Position numbers and translations under genes: made by a program
Part shown: positions 40,633 to 47,698 of the stretch, in pieces
How positions within the stretch are numbered: position 1 is the first letter of the stretch
How the letters are laid out: every line of letters begins with the position of its first letter
The notes under the pieces: model-generated
What the model was told of the DNA's origin: nothing
The model's input: the letters and a program-made list of their open reading frames with translations, nothing else
Database searches by the model: none
Source of the DNA: WHTX01 sp038255145
Lineage (GTDB): Bacteria > Actinomycetota > Acidimicrobiia > Acidimicrobiales > CAIXPF01
Direction: 5' to 3'
NCBI GenBank assembly: GCA_038255145.1
Contig: JBBSLP010000046.1
Coordinates: 1-47,776, forward strand
Length of the DNA: 47,776 bases

Positions 40633-41295
40633 TCAGGCCAGGGCGTGTTCGACGAGCACCGTCACCGAGACGGTCTCGGCACCGGCCTCGATGGGAGCCG
40701 AGGCCAGCTTGGACCGCTCGGCGGCCATGGCCATGGGGCGCATGCCGCCGCCACCGCCGCCCTGGGGGCCGACCTCTTCCACCCGACGGACCGCCCCCAA
40801 GGTCACGCCGGCCGCCTCGGCCAGGGTGGCGGCCTGGCGCAGGGCGGCGGCCACGGCCAGGGCCGCGGCCTCGGCCCGCACCGGCCCCGGGTCCTCGAGC
40901 GAATAGCTCAACCCCTGCATGCGGAAGGCGCCGCCGGCGGCCCCCGCCACGCGGTCGATGATGGCCTCGACGTCGCTGCCCACGGCCAGGCGCACGCTGA
41001 GCCCGGTGCTGGCCACGAAGGTGGGGCGCCGCTCGGCCTCGGCGGTCGCGCCGGGGCCGGGCTCCCGCGGGGGCTCCCAGTTCTCGTGCACGTTGGCGTG
41101 CTCGGTGCGCACCGCGGGCCCGCTGACACCGTCGGCGGCCAAGGCCGCGAGCACGGCCGCCGCCCGCTCCCCGGCTTCGGCCAGGGCGGTGTTGGGGTCG
41201 AAGGCCTTGGCCTCGGTGCCCAGGTGGACCACGACGGTGTCGGGCGCGGCCTCGACCCGCCCGGTCCCATAGCTGACGATGCCCGCTTCGGCCAC
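40633..41295 (-). CDS. SIMPL-domain (DUF541) protein
   Basis: 220 aa. The sequence GIVSYGTGRVEAAPDTVVVHLGTEAKAFDPNTALAEA and FVASTGLSVRL...VEAIIDRVAGAAGGAFRMQGLSYSLEDPG, then AAALRQAATLAEAAGVTLGAVRRVEE, match the SIMPL/YggE family. Relatives are often periplasmic, but no signal peptide is present here. A TAGGGT box lies 7 nt before the GTG start and there is no ribosome site, suggesting a leaderless mRNA. The molecular role is unknown. Confidence 0.85.
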   Translation of the reverse strand: MAEAGIVSYGTGRVEAAPDTVVVHLGTEAKAFDPNTALAEAGERAAAVLAALAADGVSGPAVRTEHANVHENWEPPREPGPGATAEAERRPTFVASTGLSVRLAVGSDVEAIIDRVAGAAGGAFRMQGLSYSLEDPGPVRAEAAALAVAAALRQAATLAEAAGVTLGAVRRVEEVGPQGGGGGGMRPMAMAAERSKLASAPIEAGAETVSVTVLVEHALA

Positions 41296-41302
41296 GACGC
41301 GG

Positions 41303-41308
41303 ACCCTA
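41303..41308 (-). promoter_or_regulatory. Candidate -10 box TAGGGT, leaderless start of the SIMPL gene
   Basis: Minus-strand TAGGGT, 7 nt before GTG 41295; the sequence between has no Shine-Dalgarno motif. Confidence 0.45.
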
Positions 41309-41352
41309 CCGGCGACGGTCTCGCCGGGGGTCGCGCCTGCGTGGGGGGATGC

Positions 41353-43032
41353 TCAGGTGAGGTCGATGCCCCGGTAGTCGTTGTGGGCGACGTCGGTGAT
41401 CTTGTTGACGTACTTCGGGGCGCCGCCGTTGTAGACGAAGTAACGCACCTTGCCGTGCTCGTGGCCCTCGACGTTGGAGTTGTAGCCGGTGAACCAGCTC
41501 TTGGCCTTGCGCATCAGCATGGCGCCGTACATCTTCCTGATGTGCTCGCTCCACTCGGTCTCGGCTTCGGCTGTGGCCTCGAAGCGGGTGTTGCCGTGCT
41601 CCCACACGTACTCGTAGAACTCGGTGATCCAGTCCACACCGGTCTCGATGCTGCGGGGGAAGTTCGTCGACGCCGAGCCGCTCTGGGGACCGGCCAGCAT
41701 GGTGAAGTTGGGGAAGTCGTGGACCAGGATCCCCAGGAACGTGTTGGGGCCGTCCTTCCACTTGTCGGCCAGGGTCACGCCGCCGACACCTTCGATGTTG
41801 ATGCGGTCGAAGCCACCGGTGATGGCGTCGAAGCCGGTGGCGTACACGATGATGTCGAACTCGCGCTCGACGGCCTCCCCCTCGACCGACGTCGTCCTGA
41901 TGCCCTTGGCCGTGATGCGGTCGATGGGCGTCTCCCTGATGTCGACGAGCTCGACGTTGTCCTGGTTGTAGACCTCGAAGTAGTTCGTCTCCATGGGCAC
42001 GCGCTGCACACCGAAGCCGTGGTCCCTGGGGATCAGCTTCTCGGCGATCACCGGATCGTCGACCCGGGCGCGGATGCGGTCGGCGACGTAGGCCGAGAAC
42101 TCGGCGTTGGCCTCTTCGTCGACGAAGATCTCCACGAAGTTGCGTAGCCAGATGGCGAACCCGGGCATGCCGTAGAGCTCGTCCCACAGCGCGACACGCT
42201 CCTCGCGCGACACGTTCCAGAAGCCGCGCCGGTCGGGCTCGTGCTCGAAGCCGCCGGGGGTGCGGGCGCAGGTCTCGAAGATCTCGTCGTAGCGGGCCCG
42301 GATGTCGGCCATCTCCTCTTCGGAGATGGGCCCGTTGTTGAGGGGGGCGCTCCAGTTGGGCCGGCGCTGGAAGACGCTCAGGTGGCCGACCTTGTCAGCG
42401 ATGTCGGCGATGACCTGGATGCCGGTGGCCCCGGTGCCGATCACCGCGACCCGCTTGCCGGTGAGGTCGACCTCGTCCCGGGGCCAGTGGAAGGTGTGCC
42501 ACGACCCACCCTCGAACTCGTCCATGCCCTCGAAGCGGGGGGGCGTGGGCGCGGTGAGCAGGCCGATGGCGGTGATCACGTAACGGGTGGTGATCTCGCG
42601 GTCGTCCTCTTCGACGTGGAGGCGCCAGATGCGCTCGCCCTCGTCCCAGCGCATGGCGTCGACCGTGCAGTTGAACTGCATGTGCCTGCGCAGGTCGAAC
42701 TCGTCGGCCACGAAGTTCAGGTACTTCAGGTTCTCGGGCTGACCCGAGAAGCGCTCCTTCCAGTGCCACTTGTCGAGCAGCTCCCGGGAGAACGAGTAGC
42801 CGTAGGTGTAGCTCTCCGAGTCGAACCGGGCCCCGGGGTAGCGGTTCCAGAACCAGGTGCCGCCGAGATCAGGTGAGTTGTCGAGCACGGTGGCGTTCAC
42901 GCCGAGGTCCACGAGCCGCTTGATCTGGTAGATCCCGCCCACGCCGGCACCGATGACCACGACCTCGTACTGCGGCTGCACGCCGCCGGCTTCGATCTCC
43001 GCTGCCCCGCGGGTCGCCTGGTCCATCACCAT
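41353..43032 (-). CDS. Baeyer-Villiger-type flavin monooxygenase
   Basis: 559 aa from ATG 43032, which has GGAGGGGG upstream. FAD-binding GAGVGG (about 28-33), the Baeyer-Villiger fingerprint FEGGSWHTFHWP (FxGxxxHxxxWP), NADPH-binding GTGATG, and YATGFDAITGGFDRI late in the protein; NSPDLGGTWFWNRYPGARFDSESYTYGYSFS is typical of cyclohexanone/phenylacetone-type enzymes. It inserts oxygen next to a ketone using NADPH and O2, making an ester or lactone. The acyl hydrolases in the window could act on such products, but no direct link is visible. A palindromic operator overlaps its probable promoter. Confidence 0.94.
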   Translation of the reverse strand: MVMDQATRGAAEIEAGGVQPQYEVVVIGAGVGGIYQIKRLVDLGVNATVLDNSPDLGGTWFWNRYPGARFDSESYTYGYSFSRELLDKWHWKERFSGQPENLKYLNFVADEFDLRRHMQFNCTVDAMRWDEGERIWRLHVEEDDREITTRYVITAIGLLTAPTPPRFEGMDEFEGGSWHTFHWPRDEVDLTGKRVAVIGTGATGIQVIADIADKVGHLSVFQRRPNWSAPLNNGPISEEEMADIRARYDEIFETCARTPGGFEHEPDRRGFWNVSREERVALWDELYGMPGFAIWLRNFVEIFVDEEANAEFSAYVADRIRARVDDPVIAEKLIPRDHGFGVQRVPMETNYFEVYNQDNVELVDIRETPIDRITAKGIRTTSVEGEAVEREFDIIVYATGFDAITGGFDRINIEGVGGVTLADKWKDGPNTFLGILVHDFPNFTMLAGPQSGSASTNFPRSIETGVDWITEFYEYVWEHGNTRFEATAEAETEWSEHIRKMYGAMLMRKAKSWFTGYNSNVEGHEHGKVRYFVYNGGAPKYVNKITDVAHNDYRGIDLT

Positions 43033-43078
43033 CGTCGTTCCCCCTCCACGTCCCGTCCGAAAGGGTCGGGGCAACGAA

Positions 43079-43097
43079 AAGTTAGGACACGCGTCCT
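43079..43097 (-). promoter_or_regulatory. TetR-type operator palindrome abutting a -10 box
   Basis: AGGACGCGTGTCCT (minus strand, 43097-43084; AGGAC-N4-GTCCT with a CG core) runs into TAACTT (43084-43079), about 50 nt before the monooxygenase ATG. A repressor bound here would cover the promoter. Size and symmetry suit a TetR or MarR family protein; no such gene is in the window. Confidence 0.5.
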
Positions 43098-43156
43098 GAA
43101 CGCGCCCACCCCAGGGCTCGATCCGGCACCACGGGCATCAGCCCACGGCCGAGGCC

Positions 43157-43209
43157 GGCCTCGCCTCCACGGCTGTCCGAGGGGGTGGCAGACAGCGGGA
43201 GGCGAGGCC
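43157..43209. repeat. 12-bp inverted repeat in the monooxygenase upstream region
   Basis: GGCCTCGCCTCC (43157-43168) and GGAGGCGAGGCC (43198-43209) are perfect complements with 29 nt between. It could form a strong hairpin in a leader RNA or act as a terminator for the far promoter. Confidence 0.5.
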
Positions 43210-43406
43210 ACCCGCCCCCGAGGGAGGACGGTGGCATCAGCCTCGGCACGTGCCAGGGAGTGTCGGCCGCGTCCCGTGGCTGTGAACGACGCCGCGGATG
43301 GCCATCATCCCTGGTGGGACCCGTACAGACCGTCAACGCCGTGTCTCCAGCACAGACCGCTCACGGGGAAACCACGCCACCCGGGGTCTTGGGGAGAACA
43401 CCCCGA

Positions 43407-43435
43407 AACCTAGGAGCGCAACCGACAGCTGTCAA
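43407..43435 (-). promoter_or_regulatory. Sigma-70-type promoter TTGACA-17-TAGGTT
   Basis: On the minus strand a perfect -35 TTGACA (43435-43430), a 17-nt spacer and -10 TAGGTT (43412-43407). It starts just after the adenosine deaminase gene's end and points to the monooxygenase gene 375 bases away. It is the best -35/-10 match I saw in the window. Confidence 0.6.
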
Positions 43436-43456
43436 CGGTCACCACGGTGGACAGGC

Positions 43457-44470
43457 TCAGCCCAACGCCCGCTGGAAATCGTCCAGGGCCGCCAGCAGGC
43501 CCTGCTTGACCTCGGCGCTGGCGAAGGAGGCCCACACGGCCCGGCGTTGGGCCTCGACCAGGTCGGCCGGACCCCAGCCCAGGTGCTCGCTGACCAGGTG
43601 CAGCTCCGAGGTCAGGGAGATGCCCAGCGTTTCGGGGTCATCGGTGTTGACGGTGACGGGCACCCCGGCGTCGATGAGTGCCCCTATGGGGTGCTCGGCC
43701 AGAGCCGTGCGCAGCAAGTGGCAGTTGGAGCTCACGCACACGTTGAGCGTCACCTGGTCGGCCACCAGCCGAGCCACCAGGTCGGCGTCCTCGATGGCCC
43801 GCACCCCGTGGTCGACACGGGAGACGCCGAGCAGGTCGAGGGCGTCGCTGACCCCCTCGGGCCCCGAGGACTCCCCGGCGTGGGCCGTGGTCCCGAAGCC
43901 GCGGGACCGGGCCCGGTCGTAGGCCGCGGCGAAGCGGGCCGACGAACCGGGGCCCACCGCGGCTTCGTCGCCGTCGATCGACAAGCCCACGATGCGGGCC
44001 AGGTCCAGGCGCACCATGAGCTCGACGAGGGCCAGCGCCTCGTCCTCGGATTGGGAGCGCAGCAAGGACGGCAGCAGCCGGCAGTCGGCCCCACCGTCGC
44101 GGTGGGCGGCCTCGAAGCCGTCGCACACCGCCACCACCAGCTGGTCCGCCTCCAGGCCCGACCAGTGCGTCGGGTTGACGATGACCTCGGCGTAGCGCAC
44201 CCCCTGGGCGCCCAGGGTGTGGGCGAACGAACCTGCCTGGGCGGCTGCGGTCGCCGGGTCACGCACCAGGCCGCACACCAGGTCGAGGGCGTCGAGGAAG
44301 TCGGCCAGGTCGGTGGTCACGTACATCTGGTCGGCGGGGCGGGGCAGCACCTGACCAGCGGCCTCGGCCAGCTCGGCGATGCGCGCCGGGCTGAAGGTGC
44401 CCTCGAGGTGGACGTGCAGCTCCACCTTGGGCACAGTGTCGATGACCTCGATCAGCGCATCCGACGGCAC
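43457..44470 (-). CDS. Adenosine deaminase family protein
   Basis: 337 aa from GTG 44470. Metal ligands HVHLEGT near the N-terminus, then FGTTAHAGESSGPEGV (His and Glu), VDHGVRA, SSNCHLL and NTDDPETLG, the complete ADA signature. It converts adenosine or a related aminopurine nucleoside to the inosine form. The GTG with GGGGAG about 9 nt before it is preferred to a start 13 codons upstream. The leader CAGGGGAGAGC is nearly the same as that of the stress-protein gene at 40565. Confidence 0.92.
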   Translation of the reverse strand: MPSDALIEVIDTVPKVELHVHLEGTFSPARIAELAEAAGQVLPRPADQMYVTTDLADFLDALDLVCGLVRDPATAAAQAGSFAHTLGAQGVRYAEVIVNPTHWSGLEADQLVVAVCDGFEAAHRDGGADCRLLPSLLRSQSEDEALALVELMVRLDLARIVGLSIDGDEAAVGPGSSARFAAAYDRARSRGFGTTAHAGESSGPEGVSDALDLLGVSRVDHGVRAIEDADLVARLVADQVTLNVCVSSNCHLLRTALAEHPIGALIDAGVPVTVNTDDPETLGISLTSELHLVSEHLGWGPADLVEAQRRAVWASFASAEVKQGLLAALDDFQRALG

Positions 44471-44542
44471 CGCCGCTCTCCCCTGTTCACCGCGCCCGGC
44501 GCGCGTCAACTCACAGGGGTGGCCCCGGTCCCCAGCGGTCCG

Positions 44543-45037
44543 TCAGCGGGCCAGCATGGCGGATACGGCCGCGTCGAGCTCTTGGGGTCGGCGGGAACCG
44601 ATGACGATGCGCTGGCCCCCGTCCAGCGTCAGCTCCACCCCTTCGCGCCCGCCCGTGGTGTACGCCCGCCGGTCACCGGAGGACCAGCGCACCCCCCAGC
44701 CCCCGAAGTCACGTATGGGCCGGTAGCTCAGGACCCGGCAGCCGACCACGGTGGCGGCATCCACGGTGCGCCGCTCGAAGGGGGCGAAGCCCACGACCAC
44801 GGCCCCCTCCGTCACCTCGGTGACCAGGGCCACCCGCCACAGCACCAGGGGCAGGGCCACGCCCAACAGCAACCACGGCAGCAGGATGGCGGGTAGGGCA
44901 GGCCGGTCGCCGCCCACCGTGCCCCCGAACACCAGGTAGAAGAGGACCAGGCCCCACTGCACGGCCGCGGCCAGGCCGATCACCACCAGGAGCACCGGGT
45001 GGCGGAAGCGCTGCACCTCGTGGAACGACAGCGTCAC
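44543..45037 (-). CDS. Small membrane protein, two helices plus soluble domain
   Basis: 164 aa, GTG start. Hydrophobic helices at about 14-38 and 49-70 are followed by a beta-rich domain (TEGAVVVGFAPFERRTVDAATVVGCRVLSYRPIRDFGGWGVRWSSG) with the RPIRDFGGWGVR block seen in DUF6141-like bacterial proteins with a PH-like fold; it ends in QRIVIGSRRPQELDAAVSAML. Function unknown. It diverges from the small helical protein gene, with 30 bp between starts. Confidence 0.75.
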   Translation of the reverse strand: MTLSFHEVQRFRHPVLLVVIGLAAAVQWGLVLFYLVFGGTVGGDRPALPAILLPWLLLGVALPLVLWRVALVTEVTEGAVVVGFAPFERRTVDAATVVGCRVLSYRPIRDFGGWGVRWSSGDRRAYTTGGREGVELTLDGGQRIVIGSRRPQELDAAVSAMLAR

Positions 45038-45054
45038 GCCGGAACCGTCGCCGG

Positions 45055-45060
45055 TAGCGT
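45055..45060 (+). promoter_or_regulatory. Candidate -10 box TAGCGT, leaderless start of the small-protein gene
   Basis: TAGCGT ends 7 nt before ATG 45068; no ribosome site is visible. Confidence 0.4.
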
Positions 45061-45067
45061 GACGGCC

Positions 45068-45331
45068 ATGACGGCGATGTCATGGGTCGACCGGGTGCGC
45101 ACCGTCCTCAGCCGCCAGGCGGCCGACGCCAAGGTGGCCTGGGAGCAGCTCCAGCGGCAGGCGGACACCAAGCTGACCAAGCTGGAACGGGACTTCGAGG
45201 CCACGCCCGAGGAGCGCCTCGCCGCCCTCCAACGTGAGATCGACGAGTCCGACGACCCCTTCGCCGACGTGCGGGCCCGCCTCGATGACGTCAAGCCCGC
45301 GCATCCTCCGCAGCCGCCGTCTCCCCTGTAG
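45068..45331 (+). CDS. Small helical protein of unknown function
   Basis: 87 aa, charged and largely helical (MTAMSWVDRVRTVLSRQAAD, WEQLQRQADTKLTKLERDFE, EERLAALQREIDESDDPFAD), with a Pro-rich end. I do not recognise a family. A coiled-coil or dimerising adaptor is possible. The last 41 bases overlap the 3' end of the convergent stress-protein gene. A promoter-like TAGCGT precedes the ATG, which supports expression. Confidence 0.55.
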   Translation: MTAMSWVDRVRTVLSRQAADAKVAWEQLQRQADTKLTKLERDFEATPEERLAALQREIDESDDPFADVRARLDDVKPAHPPQPPSPL

Positions 45332-45773
45332 GGGCCTCGACCGCCGAACGGGGGATGACGACCACGGGGCACTTGGCGTGGTGGGTGACGTGCTGGCTGA
45401 TGGAGCCCAGCAGCAGCCCGGCCACACCGCCGCGGCCCTTGGCCCCCACCACCACCAGGTCGGCGCCCTCGGACCGCTCGACGAGCACGCCGCCGGCGGG
45501 CCCCTGCACGACCACGGGGTCGATGGCCACACCGGCGTCGGCGAAGGGGGCGACCAGCTCGGTGAGCATGGCCCTGGCCCCCGCCTGGATCTGATCGGAC
45601 TCTTCGTAGAGCACGGTCGTGCCCATGCCCATGGGGTCGGCGAAGACGGGGATGTCGTAGACGTGCACGACCTCGACGGTGGCGCTCCGCCGCTTGGCCT
45701 CGGCCACGGCCCAGCTCAACGCCTCGCCCGCCTCGGCGGACCCATCCACACCCACCACGATCCGGTTGGTCAT
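45291..45773 (-). CDS. Universal stress protein (UspA family), second copy
   Basis: 160 aa from ATG 45773 (MTNRIVVGVDGSAEAGEALS). One Usp domain ending ADLVVVGAKGRGGVAGLLLGSISQHVTHHAKCPVVVIP with the ATP-binding glycines. The C-terminal half is similar to the stress protein at 40113-40565, so the two are probably paralogues. It diverges from the VOC gene. Its 3' end overlaps the small helical protein gene on the other strand. Confidence 0.93.
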   Translation of the reverse strand: MTNRIVVGVDGSAEAGEALSWAVAEAKRRSATVEVVHVYDIPVFADPMGMGTTVLYEESDQIQAGARAMLTELVAPFADAGVAIDPVVVQGPAGGVLVERSEGADLVVVGAKGRGGVAGLLLGSISQHVTHHAKCPVVVIPRSAVEAPTGETAAAEDARA

Positions 45774-45854
45774 GGCCTGATCCTTGCCGATGGTCGCCGC
45801 CCGGTGCACACGTTCGGCGGGCACGTCGCCGCGGCGCGGGCCAGACTGAGCCCC

Positions 45855-46637
45855 ATGTCGCTGAGACTCCGTCAGATCGCCCTCGTCGCCTCGAACATCG
45901 AGCAGGTCGTCGATGACCTGACCTCGGTCCTGGGCATCGAGGTCGCCTTCGTCGACCCGGGCGTCAAGGTCTTCGGCCTCGAGAACCGCCTCCTCCCCAT
46001 CGGCAACCAGATCCTCGAGATCGTGGCTCCCATCCAGGAGGGCACGACCGGTGGCCGCTACATCGAACGCCGCGGCGGCGACGGTGGCTACATGGTCATC
46101 ACCCAGGCCGACGACGCCGCTCCCTACAAGACCCGGGTCGGCGAGCTGGGCGTCCGCATCGCCCACGCCTTCGAGGCCGACGGCCTGCGCAACATGCAGC
46201 TGCACCCCAAGGACACCGGGGCCACGTTCTTCGAGATCGACCAGGTCACCCTGGACGGCGCCGAGGCCGACGACGGCCCGTGGCCGCCCGCCGGCACTGA
46301 CTGGAAGCCCCATCGTCGCACCGGGGTCATCTCGGCCATCGTCGCCGCCGAGCTGCAGTGCGACGACCCCCTGGCCGTCGCGGCCAAGTGGGGCGAGATC
46401 GCCGACCTGCCCGTGGAGACGCTCGACCTGCCCGCAGGCAAGGGCGCCAGCATCGCCCTGACCAACGCCACCCTGCGCTTCGTGCCCATCGAGGACGGCC
46501 GGCCCGAGGGTCTGGGCGGCATCGACGTGGCCGCGGTGGATGCGGCCAAGGCCCTGGCCGTGGCCAAGGAGCGGGGCCTTCCCGTGGACGGGAACCAGGT
46601 CCTCCTGAGCGGCATGCGGGTCAACCTGGTGGGCTAG
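45855..46637 (+). CDS. VOC-superfamily (glyoxalase/dioxygenase fold) protein
   Basis: 260 aa from ATG 45855. The N-terminal half MSLRLRQIALVASNIEQVVDDLTSVLGIEVAF is a VOC beta-alpha-beta module; HPKDTGATFFEIDQVTLDG supplies a His and Glu at positions usual for metal ligands, and a second, shorter module ends the protein (SIALTNATLRFVPIEDGRPEGLGGIDV). The reaction is not evident. A CAGACT box 7 nt before the ATG could be a variant -10 for a leaderless mRNA. Confidence 0.82.
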   Translation: MSLRLRQIALVASNIEQVVDDLTSVLGIEVAFVDPGVKVFGLENRLLPIGNQILEIVAPIQEGTTGGRYIERRGGDGGYMVITQADDAAPYKTRVGELGVRIAHAFEADGLRNMQLHPKDTGATFFEIDQVTLDGAEADDGPWPPAGTDWKPHRRTGVISAIVAAELQCDDPLAVAAKWGEIADLPVETLDLPAGKGASIALTNATLRFVPIEDGRPEGLGGIDVAAVDAAKALAVAKERGLPVDGNQVLLSGMRVNLVG

Positions 46638-46668
46638 ACCCTGCAAGGGGGTACGAGCCCATCGAAGA

Positions 46669-46685
46669 CCGGTCGAGCCGACCGG
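46669..46685 (+). terminator. Short perfect hairpin after the VOC gene
   Basis: CCGGTCG and CGACCGG with a 3-nt loop, 31 bases past the VOC stop and 19 before the DoxX start. It may be a weak terminator or an operator. Confidence 0.35.
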
Positions 46686-46703
46686 CAAGTCTGGAGAGCA
46701 CCC

Positions 46704-47336
46704 ATGCTGAAGAACATCGCCCTGCTCGGTCTGCGCGGCGTGGTGGGCGGCTACCTCGCCGCCCACGGCGCCCAGAAGCTGTTCGGGGCTCTCGACGGCC
46801 CCGGTCTCGAGGGGGCGGCAGCCGGGTTCGAGGGCATGGGCCTCAGCCCGGGCAAGCAGATGGCCGCCCTGGCCGGGGGGTCCGAGCTCCTCGGCGGGGC
46901 GCTGACCGTGGCCGGCATCCTCAACCCCGTGGGCCCGGTGCTCCTGGCCGGGTCCATGGCCACGGCGGCCACGGTCCACCTGCCCCACGGGCCCATGGCC
47001 ATGAAGGGCGGCTACGAGCTGCCCCTGACCAACCTGGCCGCGGTGCTCGCCCTCGGGGCCGTCGGTCCTGGCGCTCTGCGCCTGGGACCGCACCTGTCCC
47101 CGGTCAAGTCCATCGCCTTCCTGGTGGGCACGGCGGGCGTCAGCGCCTACGCCATCAGCCGCATCCTGGCCAAGCGCATGGCCCCGGCCCCCGTCGAGGC
47201 CGAGGCAGACATCGCCGCGGACATCCCCGTGGCCGTGCTCGAGGCCGAGCTCATCGAAGCCGAGCTCGAGGCCGAAGCCGAGCTCGAGGCCGAGATCGAC
47301 GCCCTCATCAACGACGAGGGCCCCAACCCCCGCTGA
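46704..47336 (+). CDS. DoxX-family membrane protein with acidic tail
   Basis: 210 aa. Four hydrophobic segments and the DoxX signatures RGVVGGYLAAHGAQKLFGAL, GGSELLGGALTVAGILNPVG and MATAATVHLPHGPMAMKGGYELPLTNLAAVLAL. After residue 155 comes a cytoplasmic-looking acidic tail of Glu/Ala/Leu repeats (VEAEADIAAD, EAELIEAELEAEAELEAEID), unusual for DoxX. An RBS (GGAGAG) precedes the ATG. The family is linked to sulfur or redox metabolism, but roles vary. Confidence 0.88.
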   Translation: MLKNIALLGLRGVVGGYLAAHGAQKLFGALDGPGLEGAAAGFEGMGLSPGKQMAALAGGSELLGGALTVAGILNPVGPVLLAGSMATAATVHLPHGPMAMKGGYELPLTNLAAVLALGAVGPGALRLGPHLSPVKSIAFLVGTAGVSAYAISRILAKRMAPAPVEAEADIAADIPVAVLEAELIEAELEAEAELEAEIDALINDEGPNPR

Positions 47337-47339
47337 TCC

Positions 47340-47570
47340 CTACTTGTCGGTGCCGCGGCCGGTCGCCTCCTGGAGCTCGTCGATGAGCTTGGAGGCGTCG
47401 GCCTTGGTCAGCCCGGGGTCGATCTCGACGTCCTTGCCCTTGCCGTTGGCCTCTTGGGCCAGGGTCTCCAGGTACGAGTGCTGGGGCCCGGTCATGGGCT
47501 CGTCGCCCGTGACCCAGTCCTCGGGGTCCTTCTCGGGGTTGGGGGTCGGTTGCGCCGCTGCGTTGGCCAT
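47340..47570 (-). CDS. DUF3072 small protein
   Basis: 76 aa from ATG 47570. EDWVTGDEPMTGPQHSYLETLAQEANGKGKDVEIDPGLTKADASKLIDELQEATGR matches the DUF3072 pattern (M-T-x2-Q-x2-YL ... LTKA-AS-LIDEL), a small soluble helical protein common in actinobacteria and without known function. It converges on the DoxX gene, with 3 bases between the stops. Confidence 0.88.
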   Translation of the reverse strand: MANAAAQPTPNPEKDPEDWVTGDEPMTGPQHSYLETLAQEANGKGKDVEIDPGLTKADASKLIDELQEATGRGTDK

Positions 47571-47614
47571 GGCCGTTCCCGTACCCGCCTCGCCGGAGCA
47601 TCGAACACACGATC

Positions 47615-47644
47615 GCACGGCCGGACCTGTTGGTCCGGCCGTGC
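47615..47644 (-). terminator. Perfect 13-bp terminator-like hairpin
   Basis: GCACGGCCGGACC, loop of 4, GGTCCGGCCGTGC. It lies 55 bases past the stop of the partial minus-strand gene at the right edge and 45 bases before the DUF3072 start, so it probably ends the former transcript and insulates DUF3072. Confidence 0.65.
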
Positions 47645-47698
47645 TGTCGTGGCTGCGGGGTTGTTGTCGTTGTCGGCCCTGGGGGGCGTTCACCCGGT

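Larger units (their letters stand above)
43033..43456. other. Gene-free upstream region of the monooxygenase gene
   Basis: 424 bp without a credible coding frame. On the minus strand it holds a good sigma-70-type promoter at its far end (43407-43435), a 12-bp inverted repeat with a 29-nt loop (43157-43168 and 43198-43209), and a near promoter/operator (43079-43097). A transcript from the far promoter would have a leader of about 370 nt. Confidence 0.6.

Noticed and set aside
43082..43336. A leader peptide or small protein in the monooxygenase upstream region
   Set aside because: The 84-codon minus-strand frame lacks a ribosome site and is full of Arg/Pro/Gly typical of out-of-frame GC-rich DNA, and it spans the candidate operator.
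43360..43437. Faint likeness of the plus strand to the end of a c-di-AMP (ydaO) riboswitch (GGGGAAACC, then CAACCGACAGCTGTCAACGG)
   Set aside because: The core GGGTGAA segment is missing, there is no plus-strand gene downstream for 1.6 kb, and the same bases form a good minus-strand promoter.
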